DNA of 58,207 bases from Deltaproteobacteria bacterium (GCA_029262535.1 JAJCZF010000081.1:1-58207); one strand, 5' to 3'. Positions 16,923 through 26,529 are shown, numbered from the stretch's first letter. Notes: a model not told the origin generated them from the letters alone. Numbers and translations: made by a program.

Positions 16923-18284
16923 CTACAGGGCGTCTTCGTATTCGATCTTCTCAACACGATTCCTACCGCCCTCTTTGGCCTTGTAGAGGGCGTCGTCGGC
17001 GCGTTTTATTATATCCTGCGGGGAAAGATCATTCTCATTGAGGGCGCTAACACCGATACTGACCTTCATGGTCTCTTCACCGAGACCCTCGATGGTCCTG
17101 CTTTCCACGTCGGCCCTGAGTTTTTCCGCCAGCGCAAGACCGCCTTTGGCATCTGTATCGGACAAAAGTATTACAAACTCTTCTCCGCCATAACGCGCGG
17201 TCACGTCCGAAAGTCTTACATTCTCGGTAAAGACCTCTGCAAGGGCCTTGATAGCGTTATCGCCGGCCAGGTGACCGTACTTGTCGTTTATCGCTTTAAA
17301 GTGGTCGATATCAACAAAGAGCACGGAGAAGGTACGTTTGTGCCTCTTGCTTGAAGCCATAAGCTTTTCGATATAGCTATTAAAATACTGCCTGTTATAG
17401 AGCCCGGTAAGCGGGTCGGTGATGGAAAGCTGAAAGACCTCGTCAAGCGTGCTCTTGAGCTTCTTTCTCGCCTTGCTCTTCCTCATTGCGGCGCGTACGC
17501 GCGCATGCATCTCAAGCGCGTTGATCGGTTTTACAAGATAGTCGTCACTGCCAAGATCAATGCCCTTTACCCTTGTCTCAAGGTCCGAAAGGCTCGACAC
17601 TATTATTACGGACGATTCCTCCAGCTCGGGGTTCTTCTTTATCCTTTTAAGGATGTCAAGCCCATGCATATCCGGTAAAAGCAGATCAAGCAGCACAAGA
17701 TCCGGCACGGCCTGCTCAAAGAAGTCCAGAGCCTCCTCGCCCGTCTTGGCGAGTATGCACTCGTAAGAGTTACTCAAGAGCCTCGACCATAAGCCCGCAG
17801 TCTTTACATCATCGTCAACTATGAGGATAGTACCGCATTCCTCTTCTTCGTCACCGACCTCGTCGGCCTCGTGTCTGGGTCTGCGGTTAGCAGCGGCCTC
17901 CTGAAGTTTTTTTAGTTTTATAAGTGAGCGTACACGAGCGAGAAGCTCGGTCTGATTCGGCGGCTTGGTAAGAAAATCATCGGCCCCTGCATCCAACCCC
18001 TTTACCTTGTCGTCAACGCCCTTAAGCGCGGTAACGAGAACTATCGGTATAAAGCTGGTCTTGGGATCGTTCTTAAGAACCCTGGTAACCTCGTAACCGT
18101 CCATGCCGGGCATCATAATATCGAGAAGGATAATATCCGGGTCGGCCTCTCTTGCAATCTTTACGGCCTCTTCGCCTCCATAGGCGGACAGAACCTCGTA
18201 ACCCTCGGCTGAAAGCTTTACCGACAGAATCTTAACATTAACCGGCATATCATCAACGACAAGTATCTTACCCGCACTCGACAT
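16923..18284 (-). CDS. diguanylate cyclase, REC-REC-GGDEF (PleD-like)
   Basis: The 453-residue protein has two receiver domains (about 5-125 with acidic pair D11/D12 and phosphoacceptor D55; about 150-270) and a GGDEF domain (about 285-450). The active-site loop is RYGGEEF (Gly-Gly near 366), consistent with cyclase activity. An RxxD inhibitory site (RLSD) lies the usual five residues before it, so product feedback is likely. It should make cyclic di-GMP when phosphorylated. It lies 169 bases downstream of the hybrid kinase gene on the same strand, so the kinase may be its phosphodonor. Unlike Caulobacter PleD, both receivers keep the Asp and the Lys-Pro motif. c-di-GMP often controls pili and surface attachment, which suits the pilin genes nearby, but that link is inference. 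Confidence 0.9.
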   Translation of the reverse strand: MSSAGKILVVDDMPVNVKILSVKLSAEGYEVLSAYGGEEAVKIAREADPDIILLDIMMPGMDGYEVTRVLKNDPKTSFIPIVLVTALKGVDDKVKGLDAGADDFLTKPPNQTELLARVRSLIKLKKLQEAAANRRPRHEADEVGDEEEECGTILIVDDDVKTAGLWSRLLSNSYECILAKTGEEALDFFEQAVPDLVLLDLLLPDMHGLDILKRIKKNPELEESSVIIVSSLSDLETRVKGIDLGSDDYLVKPINALEMHARVRAAMRKSKARKKLKSTLDEVFQLSITDPLTGLYNRQYFNSYIEKLMASSKRHKRTFSVLFVDIDHFKAINDKYGHLAGDNAIKALAEVFTENVRLSDVTARYGGEEFVILLSDTDAKGGLALAEKLRADVESRTIEGLGEETMKVSIGVSALNENDLSPQDIIKRADDALYKAKEGGRNRVEKIEYEDAL

Positions 18285-18453
18285 ATATCATCATTCTTTC
18301 GATTGAAAAACAATCCGGTCCGGATAGTTCCGAACCGACCCTTATGGATTTGCAAACTACCATTGTTACTAAAAAGATGCAAAGACTATTTCATGTTATC
18401 AATCTTACCCTAAAAGTCAATATTATAATAGTGAGACATAAACAAAGGGGTCC

Positions 18454-21400
18454 TTAGGCCTGTTGGCTCCCGTGCCGGCTCCGACGCAGAAGGCTTTCGA
18501 CCTCGCCGATGAGATCCTCTTTATTAAAACGCTCTCTACCAGAGATCGCGTCGCCGCCGGCCTTTCCGATAAGTTCGTCGCGCTCTGCGTCATTTACGAC
18601 CTTAGGGGCCAGCACGATGACCGGACTATCCCCTGCGTCCCGTCGCATAACCTCTAATACATCCAGACCGCTTACTTCCGGCATCATCAGGTCTAACACA
18701 ACAAGCTCCGGGCTGGAATCGATTATACTTTTAATAGCTTCCTCGCCGCCGAAGGCGGTCGACACCTCAAAGCGGTCTTTCTTCAGATAGGAACCCAACA
18801 CCCTTACGGCCACTGGGTCGTCGTCCACTATCAGGGTCCTGACCTTGCCGTTGCCGGCTGACGGCCCAATACCAACGGCCGATACCGCCCTTACGAGGTC
18901 ACTACGGCGGATAGGTTTGCGTAGTACCGCGTTTACGCCAACAAGCATCCCTCCGCCACCCGAACCGTCTTTCGATAGATCGGAGACAATAAGCATGGGG
19001 ATCGTTGCAAAGGAGGGCATCCTGGCCTTTTCCGCCATAAAGGAGATCGCATCCATCTCCGGCGCTTTCAGATCCATAACTACCAGGGAGGGATTTACCC
19101 TGCCCATTATATCTATGGCCTCCATGCCATCGAGCGCCGAGACAGTATTGTAGCCGGCCTCCTTTAAGAGCTTCTCTAAAAGAAGATTACTCTCCACATC
19201 TCCGGTAGCGACCAATACTACACCCGGCATCTCAGGCGAAACCGTAATAACGGGCGCGGCAATGTCTACCGTTACAACCGGAGCCTCCGGCAGGGCGGAA
19301 AGCTTTGCCTCTTGCTCCGTAAGTAACAAAGATCTTTCTGAAGACGCGACCTCACAATTCTCCGCCGGAATCGACAGCTCGGGAGCCGTTATTATACTCA
19401 ACTCGACCTCTGACGATTGTCCCAGCTCGGTTATGTCGGAATGGTCCATCTCTATTGTTCTTTCAAGGCCGTGCCAGGCGGGAAGAAGGACGGTAAAGGT
19501 CGAGCCCTTGCCGAGCTCGCTCTCGACCGAGACCATGCCGCCGTGCATATCGGTCAGGCGCTTTATCATGGTAAGACCAAGGCCCGTGCCCTCGAACTTT
19601 CTCGACTTCGAACCGTCTAGCTGGACAAAAGGCTGGAAGAGCAGCTCCTTCTCCTCAGGCGCGATACCTATGCCGGTATCGGATACCGCGATAGAGAGAT
19701 ACTCCTTGCCTGCCTCCCCAACCATATTCGCCGTAAGCGAAACCAGCCCGCCCTTGGAAGTGAACTTTACGGCATTAGAGAGCAGGTTATATATAATCTG
19801 CTTCAATTTTCTAGGATCTACCGAGGCCTGCTCAACACCGTCGGCTATATCCAGCTTTAGCTTTATATCGTTCTTTAGAGCGCTCTCTCTCACTATGGAG
19901 AGGCAACCCTCAAGTATCTCGACTATATTTGCTACTTCGAGTTCAAGCGTCATCTTTCCGGCCTCAATCTTTGCGAGATCGAGTATATCGTTAACGAGAG
20001 AAAGAAGGTGGTGTCCGCTATTCATGATATCGACAACATACTCTCTCTGCTCGGAGGTAAGGTCGCCAAGGGCTCCGTCCTTTAGAACCTCTGAAAAGCC
20101 TATAACGGCATTCAGCGGGGTCCTTAGTTCGTGGCTCATATTGGCCAGAAACTCGCTCTTTAATTTACTGGCCTGCTCCAGTTCAATATTTTTCTGCGCG
20201 ACCTCCTGCCCCTTGCTCTTAAGCTGGTTGGAGAGCTCCTTCAAGTCACTATATTGCTCAAGGTTATTGAGGGCGACACCGAGCTGGGCCGATAGCCTCT
20301 CAATAAAGAGGCGGTCCCTCTCGGTAGGCGCTCTCGATGAGGCCAGGACGAACATGGCCAGCAAATTTTCCTGAAAGACTATGGGCGTTACCATGATAGC
20401 GGCGGGCTCTATCGAAGTAATGCCTGTCTCTATTCTTAGTTCGAGGTTAGCGCCGGATCCATCGACAATGACGGTCTTTAAGTCCGAGGCGGCCTTGCCG
20501 AGGATGCCGTCACTAACGTCCAGGTCGGTCCTCAACGAGGTCGGCGCTCCGTGGGTAGCCGCACAGACGAAACGCTGGTCGTCTTCGTCAAAAAGATATA
20601 TGGCCGATACCGGAAAAGGGTGGTTCTCCGCCAGGAGATCGAGCGTGCCTTCGAGAATCTTTATCATATCGTAGGATGAGCTAAAGAGCGCCATGGCGCG
20701 ACCGTAAGAGCGGTCATAGGTCAGACTCTCGCCAAGCTCGATATTCTTGCTAAGGATCTCGTCCTCGATCCTCTTCCTGTCGCTTATGTCGCGCATGATG
20801 GCGACATATAGTTCTTCACCCTCTAGCTCAATCTTATTTTTCGATAACTCCAGCGGCATGTAAGAGCCGTCTTTCCTGCGCCCCATAACCTCCTGAAGAG
20901 CACCGAGCCCCTCGGTCCTGACCGAGCCTGAAATGTCGGTCAGGCCCGGCAACAGCTCTTCGATATTCCTGCCCACGACCTCGTCAGCGCCGTAACCGAA
21001 GATAACCCCTGCCGCGGTATTAAATACCTTAATATTGCCAACATTATCAAAGGTAATCAGACCGTCGAGCATATTTTCAACTATAGCCCTTGTACGCTCT
21101 TCTGCCCCGGTGATATTACGCATCTCATCCCTGACCCTGCCGACAAGCGGCCTGAAGACGAATAGGCCGGATAAGACGAGAATGGCTATGCTTATTACCA
21201 AAAGCCATTGCTGTAGAGTAGAGATATCCTCTATCTTAAGCTCGCTTGCAATCTGATACTGCTGAACAACGGCTGACAAGCCCAACAAGAGGTCGTACTC
21301 GGATGCCTTCATGATATAAACAAGGTGAGGATTATTAAAGGTAAGATCCATATCGGAAGAAGCGGCAAAGGCCTTTACCTCTAAAATATATCTCTTTAAC

Positions 21401-21765
21401 TGCCGGTCCACCTGCAATGGATCGCCAAAGTACATCTCTTTAATCTCATCGGAAGGGTTACCGGGCAGGTGCAGCGCCTCGTCGCCATTAAGCAGGGCCC
21501 AATGAGAGACCTCCATCGTATCGACCGTCTCAATAAGGCGCTGGCGCGACTGCCTGTCTCGCTCTACAAGCAGGCGCTGCGCAAACATCGCCGAACGCTG
21601 CAATAACATTCTCTGACGTCCGCTGATATTTATTATGGAAGCGGTACTCTTCTCAGTCTCGATACTGGCGCGCAAGACAAAGAAATTGCCGAATGCCAGT
21701 ATGGCAAGCAGCACCAGTACGAAAATATATCTGCTGGTCATCTTTAAAGTTGAATCTTGTTCCAT
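18454..21765 (-). CDS. hybrid sensor histidine kinase with PilJ-type sensor, PAS, GAF and two receivers
   Basis: The 1103 residues comprise a membrane helix (about 12-31), a helical periplasmic sensor of the type IV pili chemoreceptor (PilJ-N) kind with the conserved INISGRQRMLLQR, a second helix (about 188-206), PAS (about 222-335), GAF (about 350-510), HisKA with SHELRTPLNAVIGFSEVL (His 545), HATPase (VSDTGIGIAPEE, FEGTGLGL) and two C-terminal receivers. Receiver 1 has the acceptor Asp (VVMDLKAPEMD) but lacks the N-terminal acidic pair (reads VATGD). Receiver 2 has the pair (VDDD) and acceptor Asp but lacks the usual Lys-Pro. Output is probably to the downstream REC-REC-GGDEF protein. The ATG at 21765 has no strong ribosome site. 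It is divergent from purM. Confidence 0.88.
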   Translation of the reverse strand: MEQDSTLKMTSRYIFVLVLLAILAFGNFFVLRASIETEKSTASIINISGRQRMLLQRSAMFAQRLLVERDRQSRQRLIETVDTMEVSHWALLNGDEALHLPGNPSDEIKEMYFGDPLQVDRQLKRYILEVKAFAASSDMDLTFNNPHLVYIMKASEYDLLLGLSAVVQQYQIASELKIEDISTLQQWLLVISIAILVLSGLFVFRPLVGRVRDEMRNITGAEERTRAIVENMLDGLITFDNVGNIKVFNTAAGVIFGYGADEVVGRNIEELLPGLTDISGSVRTEGLGALQEVMGRRKDGSYMPLELSKNKIELEGEELYVAIMRDISDRKRIEDEILSKNIELGESLTYDRSYGRAMALFSSSYDMIKILEGTLDLLAENHPFPVSAIYLFDEDDQRFVCAATHGAPTSLRTDLDVSDGILGKAASDLKTVIVDGSGANLELRIETGITSIEPAAIMVTPIVFQENLLAMFVLASSRAPTERDRLFIERLSAQLGVALNNLEQYSDLKELSNQLKSKGQEVAQKNIELEQASKLKSEFLANMSHELRTPLNAVIGFSEVLKDGALGDLTSEQREYVVDIMNSGHHLLSLVNDILDLAKIEAGKMTLELEVANIVEILEGCLSIVRESALKNDIKLKLDIADGVEQASVDPRKLKQIIYNLLSNAVKFTSKGGLVSLTANMVGEAGKEYLSIAVSDTGIGIAPEEKELLFQPFVQLDGSKSRKFEGTGLGLTMIKRLTDMHGGMVSVESELGKGSTFTVLLPAWHGLERTIEMDHSDITELGQSSEVELSIITAPELSIPAENCEVASSERSLLLTEQEAKLSALPEAPVVTVDIAAPVITVSPEMPGVVLVATGDVESNLLLEKLLKEAGYNTVSALDGMEAIDIMGRVNPSLVVMDLKAPEMDAISFMAEKARMPSFATIPMLIVSDLSKDGSGGGGMLVGVNAVLRKPIRRSDLVRAVSAVGIGPSAGNGKVRTLIVDDDPVAVRVLGSYLKKDRFEVSTAFGGEEAIKSIIDSSPELVVLDLMMPEVSGLDVLEVMRRDAGDSPVIVLAPKVVNDAERDELIGKAGGDAISGRERFNKEDLIGEVESLLRRSRHGSQQA

Positions 21766-21900
21766 AAATCTTTGTCCGTATTATGAAGTTTCAGTTTCTG
21801 CCCGGCCCTCTCCAGGCTGGTAAAAGAATATAGTAAATCTTTTATAGTATCTCAACTTTACCTTCATTAGTCAAGCCAATACGGGGACTTAAGAAGCGCT

Positions 21901-21946
21901 GAAGATGGCGTGGCAGGCTGTCGGAGCGCCTCTAGTCGCCATCTTC
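21901..21946. promoter_or_regulatory. long perfect inverted repeat between the hybrid kinase and purM
   Basis: GAAGATGGCG at 21901-21910 is the exact complement of CGCCATCTTC at 21937-21946, with a 26-base loop that holds a further AGGC/GCCT pair. It lies 67 bases before the purM ATG and about 135 bases before the kinase start. It has no T run. It could be a leader RNA structure or an operator; the sequence does not decide. Confidence 0.5.
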
Positions 21947-21977
21947 CAGGCCGAGAGAACCGTCAACTCTGCACAGG

Positions 21978-22006
21978 TTGACATTAGGCTCTATATCGTA
22001 TAGGAT
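21978..22006 (+). promoter_or_regulatory. possible purM promoter
   Basis: TTGACA at 21978-21983 is followed after 17 bases by TAGGAT (4 of 6 matches to TATAAT). If used, transcription would begin almost at the purM ATG (22013), giving a near-leaderless message, and the -10 would overlap the purM ribosome site AGGA. Either the -35 match is fortuitous or the message is very short-leadered. Confidence 0.35.
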
Positions 22007-22012
22007 TCTTAG

Positions 22013-23053
<1,041 letters not shown>

Positions 23054-23062
23054 GAATCCATC

Positions 23063-23725
23063 ATGTTAAAACTAGGCGTACTCGTCTCCGGCGGGGGCAC
23101 TAATCTCCAGGCCATAATAGACGCGATAGAAGCGGGCGATCTAAATGCGAAGATAACCGTCGTGCTCTCTGACAACCCGGAGGCCTACGGGCTCAAACGC
23201 GCTAGTGCGCACGGAATCCCGACCGAGGTAGTCACAAGAGATGGTTATCCAACAAAAAAGACATACGATACCCGCGCCGTAGAGCTGCTGAGATCGCACG
23301 GCGTCGAGTATGTCGTGCTCGCCGGTTTCATGCGAATAATATCAAAGGTCTTTCTCGCGGCCTTCCCAATGCGTATTATAAATATCCACCCCTCGCTCTT
23401 GCCCTCCTTCCCCGGTCTCGACGTGCAACAGGCCGCAATAGAGCACGGCGTCCGCTTCTCGGGCTGCACCGTGCACTTTGTTGACGAAGGTATCGACAGC
23501 GGCCCCATCATAATTCAAGCTGTCGTACCGGTGCTTGACGGCGATACAGAAGATCTGCTATCGGCAAGGATACTAAAAGAGGAACACCGCATATACCCGC
23601 AGGCAATACAGTTTATATCGGAAGGCCGCGTGCGCGTTCACGGCAGAAGGGTCCACATCAAGGGTCCCGGCGCAAGCGAGAGCGACCATATAGTAAACCC
23701 GCCTATAACCCTTACGGAAGGTTAA
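23063..23725 (+). CDS. purN: phosphoribosylglycinamide formyltransferase
   Basis: The 220 residues contain LVSGGGTNLQAIIDAI for phosphoribosyl binding, the catalytic INIHPSLLPSFPGLD (Asn and His) and the Asp-containing GCTVHFVDEGIDSGPII. It transfers a formyl group from 10-formyl-THF to GAR in purine synthesis. The gene starts 9 bases after purM and is followed after 2 bases by the DUF523 gene. Length and motif spacing are normal for the folate-dependent PurN family. Confidence 0.95.
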   Translation: MLKLGVLVSGGGTNLQAIIDAIEAGDLNAKITVVLSDNPEAYGLKRASAHGIPTEVVTRDGYPTKKTYDTRAVELLRSHGVEYVVLAGFMRIISKVFLAAFPMRIINIHPSLLPSFPGLDVQQAAIEHGVRFSGCTVHFVDEGIDSGPIIIQAVVPVLDGDTEDLLSARILKEEHRIYPQAIQFISEGRVRVHGRRVHIKGPGASESDHIVNPPITLTEG

Positions 23726-23727
23726 CC

Positions 23728-24177
23728 GTGTCTCGCGTCGTACTGGTAAGCGCCTGCCTTCTTGGGCTCAACACCCGTTACGACGGGACAAGCGCGGAGA
23801 ACGCCGAAATCATCGCCAATAAGGACGGAGATATCTATATACCGGTATGTCCCGAACAGCTCGGCGGCCTGCCTACACCCCGCCCTCGCGCCGAGATAAA
23901 AGAAGGCACAGGCGCAGACGTCCTCTCCTGGTACGCTAGTGTCATCGACGAAACCGGCACAGACCGCACCTACCAGTTCATCGCCGGAGCCGAAGAGGTT
24001 CTGAAGATCGCTCGTCTCACGGGCGCGACCGAGGCCCGGTTAAAAGAAAAAAGCCCGTCGTGCGGAGCAGGCCTTATCAAACAAGGCGGCAAAGAAAGCG
24101 ACAACGAGGTCAGCGGCCCCGGCGTAACAGCGGCGCTGCTTATTAGAGAAGGTTTTTTGGTTATTGGCTTTGATTGA
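23728..24177 (+). CDS. DUF523 family protein (YbbK-like)
   Basis: The 149-residue protein begins VVLVSACLLGLNTRYDG and contains YIPVCPEQLGGLPTPRP and the C-terminal KEKSPSCGAGLI, the three Cys-containing signatures of DUF523. The conserved cysteines suggest metal or thiol chemistry, but the biochemical function of the family is not established. The start is GTG at 23728, with GGAAGG seven bases upstream inside the end of purN, two bases after that stop. It is probably the last gene of the purM-purN transcript before the AT-rich insertion. Confidence 0.85.
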   Translation: MSRVVLVSACLLGLNTRYDGTSAENAEIIANKDGDIYIPVCPEQLGGLPTPRPRAEIKEGTGADVLSWYASVIDETGTDRTYQFIAGAEEVLKIARLTGATEARLKEKSPSCGAGLIKQGGKESDNEVSGPGVTAALLIREGFLVIGFD

Positions 24178-24213
24178 GGAAATGCTTGAAAATTTAAGGA
24201 AAGGGTATGCGAC

Positions 24214-24978
24214 ATGGATAGAAAACTTTACAGACTGCCATTTCAAGAGGAATACATTCCACAATGGATCTGCCCTACTTGTAATAAAGGGGTGCTTCAG
24301 CTTAAAAAAGATACTTTCCTCAAAAGTGAAACCTCTGACTCTAAGCTGGGCAGAAGTCACCCAGAGTGGGAACCTGAATGGCTTCAATATACCTTCTCGT
24401 GCCAACTAGAATGTTCACTTCCTTGCGAGGAAACTATTATATGTATAGGCACTGGTACAGTTGAAGAAGGTTTCTCTGGATACGATGAAGATGGATTCCC
24501 TGACTTCGTGCTTACCGACTTTTATAGGCCAAAATATTTCCAACCATCTCTCAAAATATTTTCATACCCTAAAGGTACTTTTTCTAATGTAAAAGATGAA
24601 CTCAACCACTCTTTTGAGTTATTTTTTTGTAGCCCACCTTCTGCAGCCAACCACGTTAGAATAGCTATTGAAAACCTTCTAACAAATCTAGGAGTTAAGA
24701 GGTTTAGAATTAATAATAACAAAAGAGCTCCAATCTTCTTGCACAATCGGATTGAGAGCTTACCTAGAAAGTATCAAGACCTAAAGGATATATTACTGGC
24801 TATCAAGTGGCTAGGTAATGCTGGAAGTCATGAAAGAACAACAATAACAATCGATGATGTTATGGATGCGTACGAAATGCTTGCCGTTGTACTTGAAGAC
24901 CTTTTTGATAATAAAAAAAAGATAGCCACGAAGAAGGCAAAAGAAATAAATAAAAGAAAAGGGCCAAGAAAAAAATAA
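24214..24978 (+). CDS. DUF4145-type protein with N-terminal zinc ribbon, AT-rich, probably acquired
   Basis: The 254 residues have an N-terminal CPTCNKG and further Cys (CQLECSLPC) suggesting a zinc site, a central beta-rich region, and a helical C-terminus with ANHVRIAIENLL...LHNRIESLP...LAIKWLGNAGSHE. That pattern fits DUF4145, a HEPN-like helical domain often found in defence-associated proteins and restriction systems. Function is unknown. The tail is strongly basic (KKIATKKAKEINKRKG). Base composition and codon use (many AAA, ATA, TTT, AAT) are clearly more AT-rich than neighbours on both sides. It is followed directly by a mobile-type repeat at 24982, so horizontal acquisition is likely. 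The ATG at 24214 has GGAAAGGG upstream. Confidence 0.6.
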   Translation: MDRKLYRLPFQEEYIPQWICPTCNKGVLQLKKDTFLKSETSDSKLGRSHPEWEPEWLQYTFSCQLECSLPCEETIICIGTGTVEEGFSGYDEDGFPDFVLTDFYRPKYFQPSLKIFSYPKGTFSNVKDELNHSFELFFCSPPSAANHVRIAIENLLTNLGVKRFRINNNKRAPIFLHNRIESLPRKYQDLKDILLAIKWLGNAGSHERTTITIDDVMDAYEMLAVVLEDLFDNKKKIATKKAKEINKRKGPRKK

Positions 24979-24981
24979 CCT

Positions 24982-25010
24982 CGTAGGTTGGGTAGAACGA
25001 AACGAAAACC
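24982..25010 (+). repeat. CGTAGGTTGGGT-type interspersed repeat
   Basis: The sequence CGTAGGTTGGGTAGAACGAA followed by ACGAAAACC forms a short stem (GGTT with AACC) around a GAACGAAACGAA core. It closely resembles the CGTAGGTTGGGT...GCGAAACCCAAC repeats that are scattered in intergenic DNA of many unrelated environmental bacteria. It sits immediately after the AT-rich DUF4145 gene stop, at the edge of the probable insertion. The identification is from memory of the motif. Confidence 0.6.
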
Positions 25011-25041
25011 AAAAAATAAAACATAATCAAAGGACCCAAAA

Positions 25042-25329
25042 ATGATAACCCACATAGTACTATTCAAGCTAAAAGACAGAAGCGCTGAAAAGCTCGAAGA
25101 GGCGCGCGCGGTCCTGGCCGGGCTCGACGGAAATGTTCCGGTGCTAAGGCATCTTGAGGTCGGCGTGGACGTCATCGGCAAGGAACGCTCCTACGACATA
25201 GCGCTTACGGCGAAGTTCGACACACTTGAAGATCTCGCCGCCTATCAAGTCCACCCGGAGCATATAAGGGTTAAGGACTATATAGTCGAGGCCTCCACCG
25301 GCATCGTCGCCGTGGACTACGAATCTTAA
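25042..25329 (+). CDS. Dabb family (stress-responsive alpha/beta barrel) protein
   Basis: The 95-residue protein starts with MITHIVLFKLKDRS and contains LEVGVDVIGKERSYDIAL and YQVHPEHIRVKDYI, the usual Dabb pattern (HxVxFKxK, then a conserved HPxH). Members form small dimeric barrels. Some bind substrates in polyketide or stress pathways, but most have no assigned function. GGA lies about eight bases before the ATG, and the UPF0173 hydrolase gene follows after 23 bases on the same strand. Confidence 0.85.
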   Translation: MITHIVLFKLKDRSAEKLEEARAVLAGLDGNVPVLRHLEVGVDVIGKERSYDIALTAKFDTLEDLAAYQVHPEHIRVKDYIVEASTGIVAVDYES

Positions 25330-25352
25330 GATTATAATAAAGGAGCGCCCAT

Positions 25353-26027
25353 ATGAAACTCACATACGAAGGCCACTCATGTTTTCAGATCGAGGCCGAC
25401 GACCACAGGATAATTATCGATCCGTTCCTCGAAGGCAATCCGCTGGCCGTATTAAAGCCCAATAAGGTAGAGGTCGAAGCCGTGCTCGTCACACACGGAC
25501 ATGCCGACCACCTCGGCAGCGCCATCGATATCGCAAAGAAGAACGACGCTCCGATTATCGCCCCCTTCGAACTGGTCAACTACTGCATCGAGCGCGGCGC
25601 CAACGGACACCACATGCATATAGGCGGGGCCTTTAACTTCCCCTTCGGCCGCGTTAAACTAACAATTGCCCACCACGGCTCAACAACCGAGACCGGGGCC
25701 GTCGGCAACCCGTGCGGCTTTATCGTAGAGATGGGCGGTCAGACGATATACCACGCCGGAGATACCGGAATATTTTCCGACATGTCGCTCATCGGAGAGC
25801 TTCACGACATAGACTATGCCCTGCTTCCCATAGGCGATAACTTCACCATGGGCGTGGCAGACGCCATCGTCGCGGCTAAATTATTAAAACCCCGCGTGGT
25901 GATACCCATGCACTACAATACCTTCGAGATAATCAAGCAGGACCCGAAAGAGTTTAAAGACGGACTCGAAGGAAGCGGCATCGAGGTGATAATACTTGAG
26001 GGCGGGGAGAGCGTAGAGGCACCCTAG
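25353..26027 (+). CDS. UPF0173 metal-dependent hydrolase (metallo-beta-lactamase fold)
   Basis: The 224-residue protein shows the metallo-beta-lactamase motif THGHADHLGSA (HxHxDH), with further ligands in AHHGSTTE and YHAGDTGIFSDM. MKLTYEGHSCFQIEADDHRIIIDPFLEGNP at the start (given here as MKLTYEGHSCFQIE then DPFLEGNP) and VIPMHYNTFE near the end are diagnostic for the UPF0173/YtkL group. It should bind two metal ions and hydrolyse an unknown ester or phosphoester substrate. AAGGAG precedes the ATG by about nine bases. It closes the plus-strand run before the repeat-rich spacer. Confidence 0.92.
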   Translation: MKLTYEGHSCFQIEADDHRIIIDPFLEGNPLAVLKPNKVEVEAVLVTHGHADHLGSAIDIAKKNDAPIIAPFELVNYCIERGANGHHMHIGGAFNFPFGRVKLTIAHHGSTTETGAVGNPCGFIVEMGGQTIYHAGDTGIFSDMSLIGELHDIDYALLPIGDNFTMGVADAIVAAKLLKPRVVIPMHYNTFEIIKQDPKEFKDGLEGSGIEVIILEGGESVEAP

Positions 26028-26049
26028 TATGCCTCTACTTTCGCGCCGT

Positions 26050-26118
26050 ACAGTGCGCGGAGTCAATTTCGCAAATGATCTTTTGTGGATTCCGATAGTC
26101 GGTAGTTCGCGCCGCACT
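26050..26118 (+). repeat. dispersed palindromic repeat, copy B
   Basis: The 69-bp element is bounded by CAGTGCG and its exact complement CGCACTG. Inside it are GGAGTCAATTTCGC, matching the core of copies A and C, and GGATTCCGATAGTCGGTAGT, which matches copy A with few changes. The termini can pair to form a long imperfect hairpin. It is non-coding and lies after the UPF0173 gene. Confidence 0.7.
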
Positions 26119-26275
26119 GAGTAATGAGCCTATTTTACGGAACCCGCGATACTAGATGCCGAACAACTCTTTATTCGCGTTCTAAAGTTATCGCAATTTG
26201 CCATATTTTATATTACGAATAAAAAATATTCGGCATATAGAAACTTTCTCCGTCTACTATAAATGGAAAAAGATC

Positions 26276-26303
26276 TTGCAATCTTTCTAAAAAATGCTAT
26301 ATT
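26276..26303 (+). promoter_or_regulatory. rpmB promoter, sigma-70 type
   Basis: TTGCAA at 26276-26281 and TATATT at 26298-26303 are separated by 16 bases. The stretch is AT-rich and leads into a leader of about 27 bases with AGAGGAC seven bases before the rpmB ATG. Confidence 0.6.
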
Positions 26304-26336
26304 ACTATATTAAATTCTTATAAAGAGGACAAAATC

Positions 26337-26528
26337 ATGGCAGCAATATGTGAAATTTGCAGTAAAGGGCCGGTATACGGCAACAACGTAAGCCACGCCC
26401 ATAACAAAACCAGACGCAGGTGGAACCCAAATCTTCAGAGCGTACGTGCTCTTAAGGACGGCAAAGTATCGAAGATGCGTGTATGTACCCGGTGTATACG
26501 CTCCGGCGCAGTAACAAAAGCCGCCTAA
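26337..26528 (+). CDS. rpmB: 50S ribosomal protein L28
   Basis: The 63-residue protein has the L28 pattern: [25 protein letters not shown] is recognisable in its parts [23 protein letters not shown] and WNPNLQSV. Two CxxC pairs (CEIC and CTRC) show that it is the zinc-binding paralogue form. It binds 23S rRNA in the large subunit. It is a single-gene transcript with its own promoter upstream and a terminator hairpin just after the stop. Zinc-type L28 contrasts with the C-minus form made under zinc limitation in other bacteria. Confidence 0.97.
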   Translation: MAAICEICSKGPVYGNNVSHAHNKTRRRWNPNLQSVRALKDGKVSKMRVCTRCIRSGAVTKAA

Positions 26529-26529
26529 C

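Larger units (their letters stand above)
26028..26336. other. intergenic region with repeat copy B and rpmB promoter
   Basis: About 300 bases between the hydrolase and rpmB. The first half is the repeat element with inverted ends (26050-26118) plus a degenerate tail resembling the 99-bp tandem unit (ATTCGCGTTCTAAAGTTATCGC at about 26172-26193, 22 bases, given here by position). The second half is AT-rich and holds the rpmB promoter. No open frame is supported. Confidence 0.6.

Noticed and set aside
19262..20374. Plus-strand 370-codon open frame
   Set aside because: Antisense to the hybrid kinase; very Ser-rich composition is that of a mirrored reading frame.
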